A stretch of 5,677 nt of DNA, taken from the NCBI GenBank assembly GCA_041940385.1, contig JBGTSD010000136.1:1-5677 (forward strand). Reading direction: 5' to 3'. The stretch is from JACVCK01 sp041940385 (GTDB lineage: Bacteria > Planctomycetota > Phycisphaerae > Phycisphaerales > UBA1924). The position numbers and the translations under genes were made by a program. Below the pieces are notes generated by a model, which worked only from the letters and a program-made list of their open reading frames with translations, was not told the DNA's origin and ran no database searches. This document shows positions 5,600 through 5,677 of the stretch, piece after piece (the first letter of the stretch is position 1; each line of letters opens with the position of its first letter).

Positions 5600-5645
5600 G
5601 CGCCCGGCAGGACTCGAACCTGCGACCCTCGGCTTAGAAGGTCGT
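5596..5645 (-). tRNA. 3' portion of tRNA-Arg(TCT); 5' half missing or degenerate
   Basis: On the minus strand the anticodon loop CTTCTAA (anticodon TCT, 5636-5638) is followed by stem GCCGA, variable loop GGGTC, T-stem GCAGG, T-loop TTCGAGT, T-stem CCTGC, acceptor strand CGGGCGC, discriminator G and an encoded CCA (5598-5596). This half is flawless. The 5' anticodon strand reads ACGAC, with mismatches at two of five pairs. Upstream of it no D-arm can be found. GCCCCCG at 5666-5660 would pair with the acceptor at six of seven positions, but only 14 bases separate it from the anticodon stem, too few for a normal D-arm. It is therefore either a 3' tRNA fragment left at an integration boundary or a decayed tRNA. 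It is not a functional gene as written. Confidence 0.65.
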
Positions 5646-5677
5646 GACTATCAGGCAACCGGGGGCAGCGGGAAACC

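Larger units (their letters stand above)
5514..5616 (+). repeat. Pair of 14-base direct repeats, one inside the tRNA fragment
   Basis: CCCGGCAGGACTCG occurs exactly at 5514-5527 and 5603-5616, 89 bases apart. The second copy is part of the tRNA-Arg 3' half (acceptor strand, T-stem and T-loop). The first is an isolated copy further downstream of the tRNA in the minus-strand sense. A 14-base exact match that falls on a tRNA 3' end is unlikely to be random at this distance. Confidence 0.7.

Noticed and set aside
5341..5637. Plus-strand open frame ending in ARQDSNLRPSA
   Set aside because: This ending is the well-known false translation of the complement of a tRNA 3' half; the rest is antisense to the sulfatase remnant.
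1..5677. CRISPR array, transposase, integrase or toxin-antitoxin genes
   Set aside because: I looked for regular repeats with spacers, DDE or tyrosine-recombinase motifs and small paired genes, and found none. The only repeats are the short ones listed.

Overview
This GC-rich window looks like a piece of an Acidobacteriota genome, most likely of the Vicinamibacteria type. That placement is an inference from gene content. The sequence holds an ECF sigma factor of the acidobacterial type, followed by a long TPR-bearing Ser/Thr kinase. It also holds a GloVer-repeat secreted protein fragment, an arylsulfatase remnant and a CoxS-type molybdenum hydroxylase subunit. No marker gene in the window fixes the taxonomy.

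Left part (1-3728, all on the minus strand). The first 268 bases encode the N-terminal part of a CoxS-like [2Fe-2S] subunit that runs off the left edge. A roughly 300-base intergenic stretch with a candidate terminator and promoter separates it from a two-gene operon. In transcription order the operon is a 190-aa ECF sigma factor (3156-3728) and, 31 bases later, a transmembrane Ser/Thr kinase with a TPR-rich C-terminal half (575-3124, GTG start with a strong Shine-Dalgarno). The sigma factor lacks the acidic DAED motif in region 2.2 and carries two threonines there. Together with the coupled kinase, this fits the class of ECF factors switched on by threonine phosphorylation.

Right part (3808-5677). 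This half is broken and rearranged. A plus-strand ORF (3808-4695) starts as a secreted GloVer-repeat protein and switches mid-way to an unrelated domain with an HEMAH zinc-protease-like motif. Converging on it is a degraded arylsulfatase on the minus strand (about 5457-4729). It has lost its N-terminus, carries three single-base losses, has a large internal deletion, and contains a short piece of its own C-terminal region flipped onto the plus strand. At the right edge lies the intact 3' half of a tRNA-Arg(TCT), with no proper 5' half. This is what an integration-site remnant or a decayed tRNA looks like.

The left half reads as an ordinary, intact chromosomal region with a phospho-signalling sigma/kinase pair. 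The right half reads as a rearrangement or decay zone next to a tRNA. An assembly or whole-genome-amplification chimera cannot be excluded there from sequence alone.
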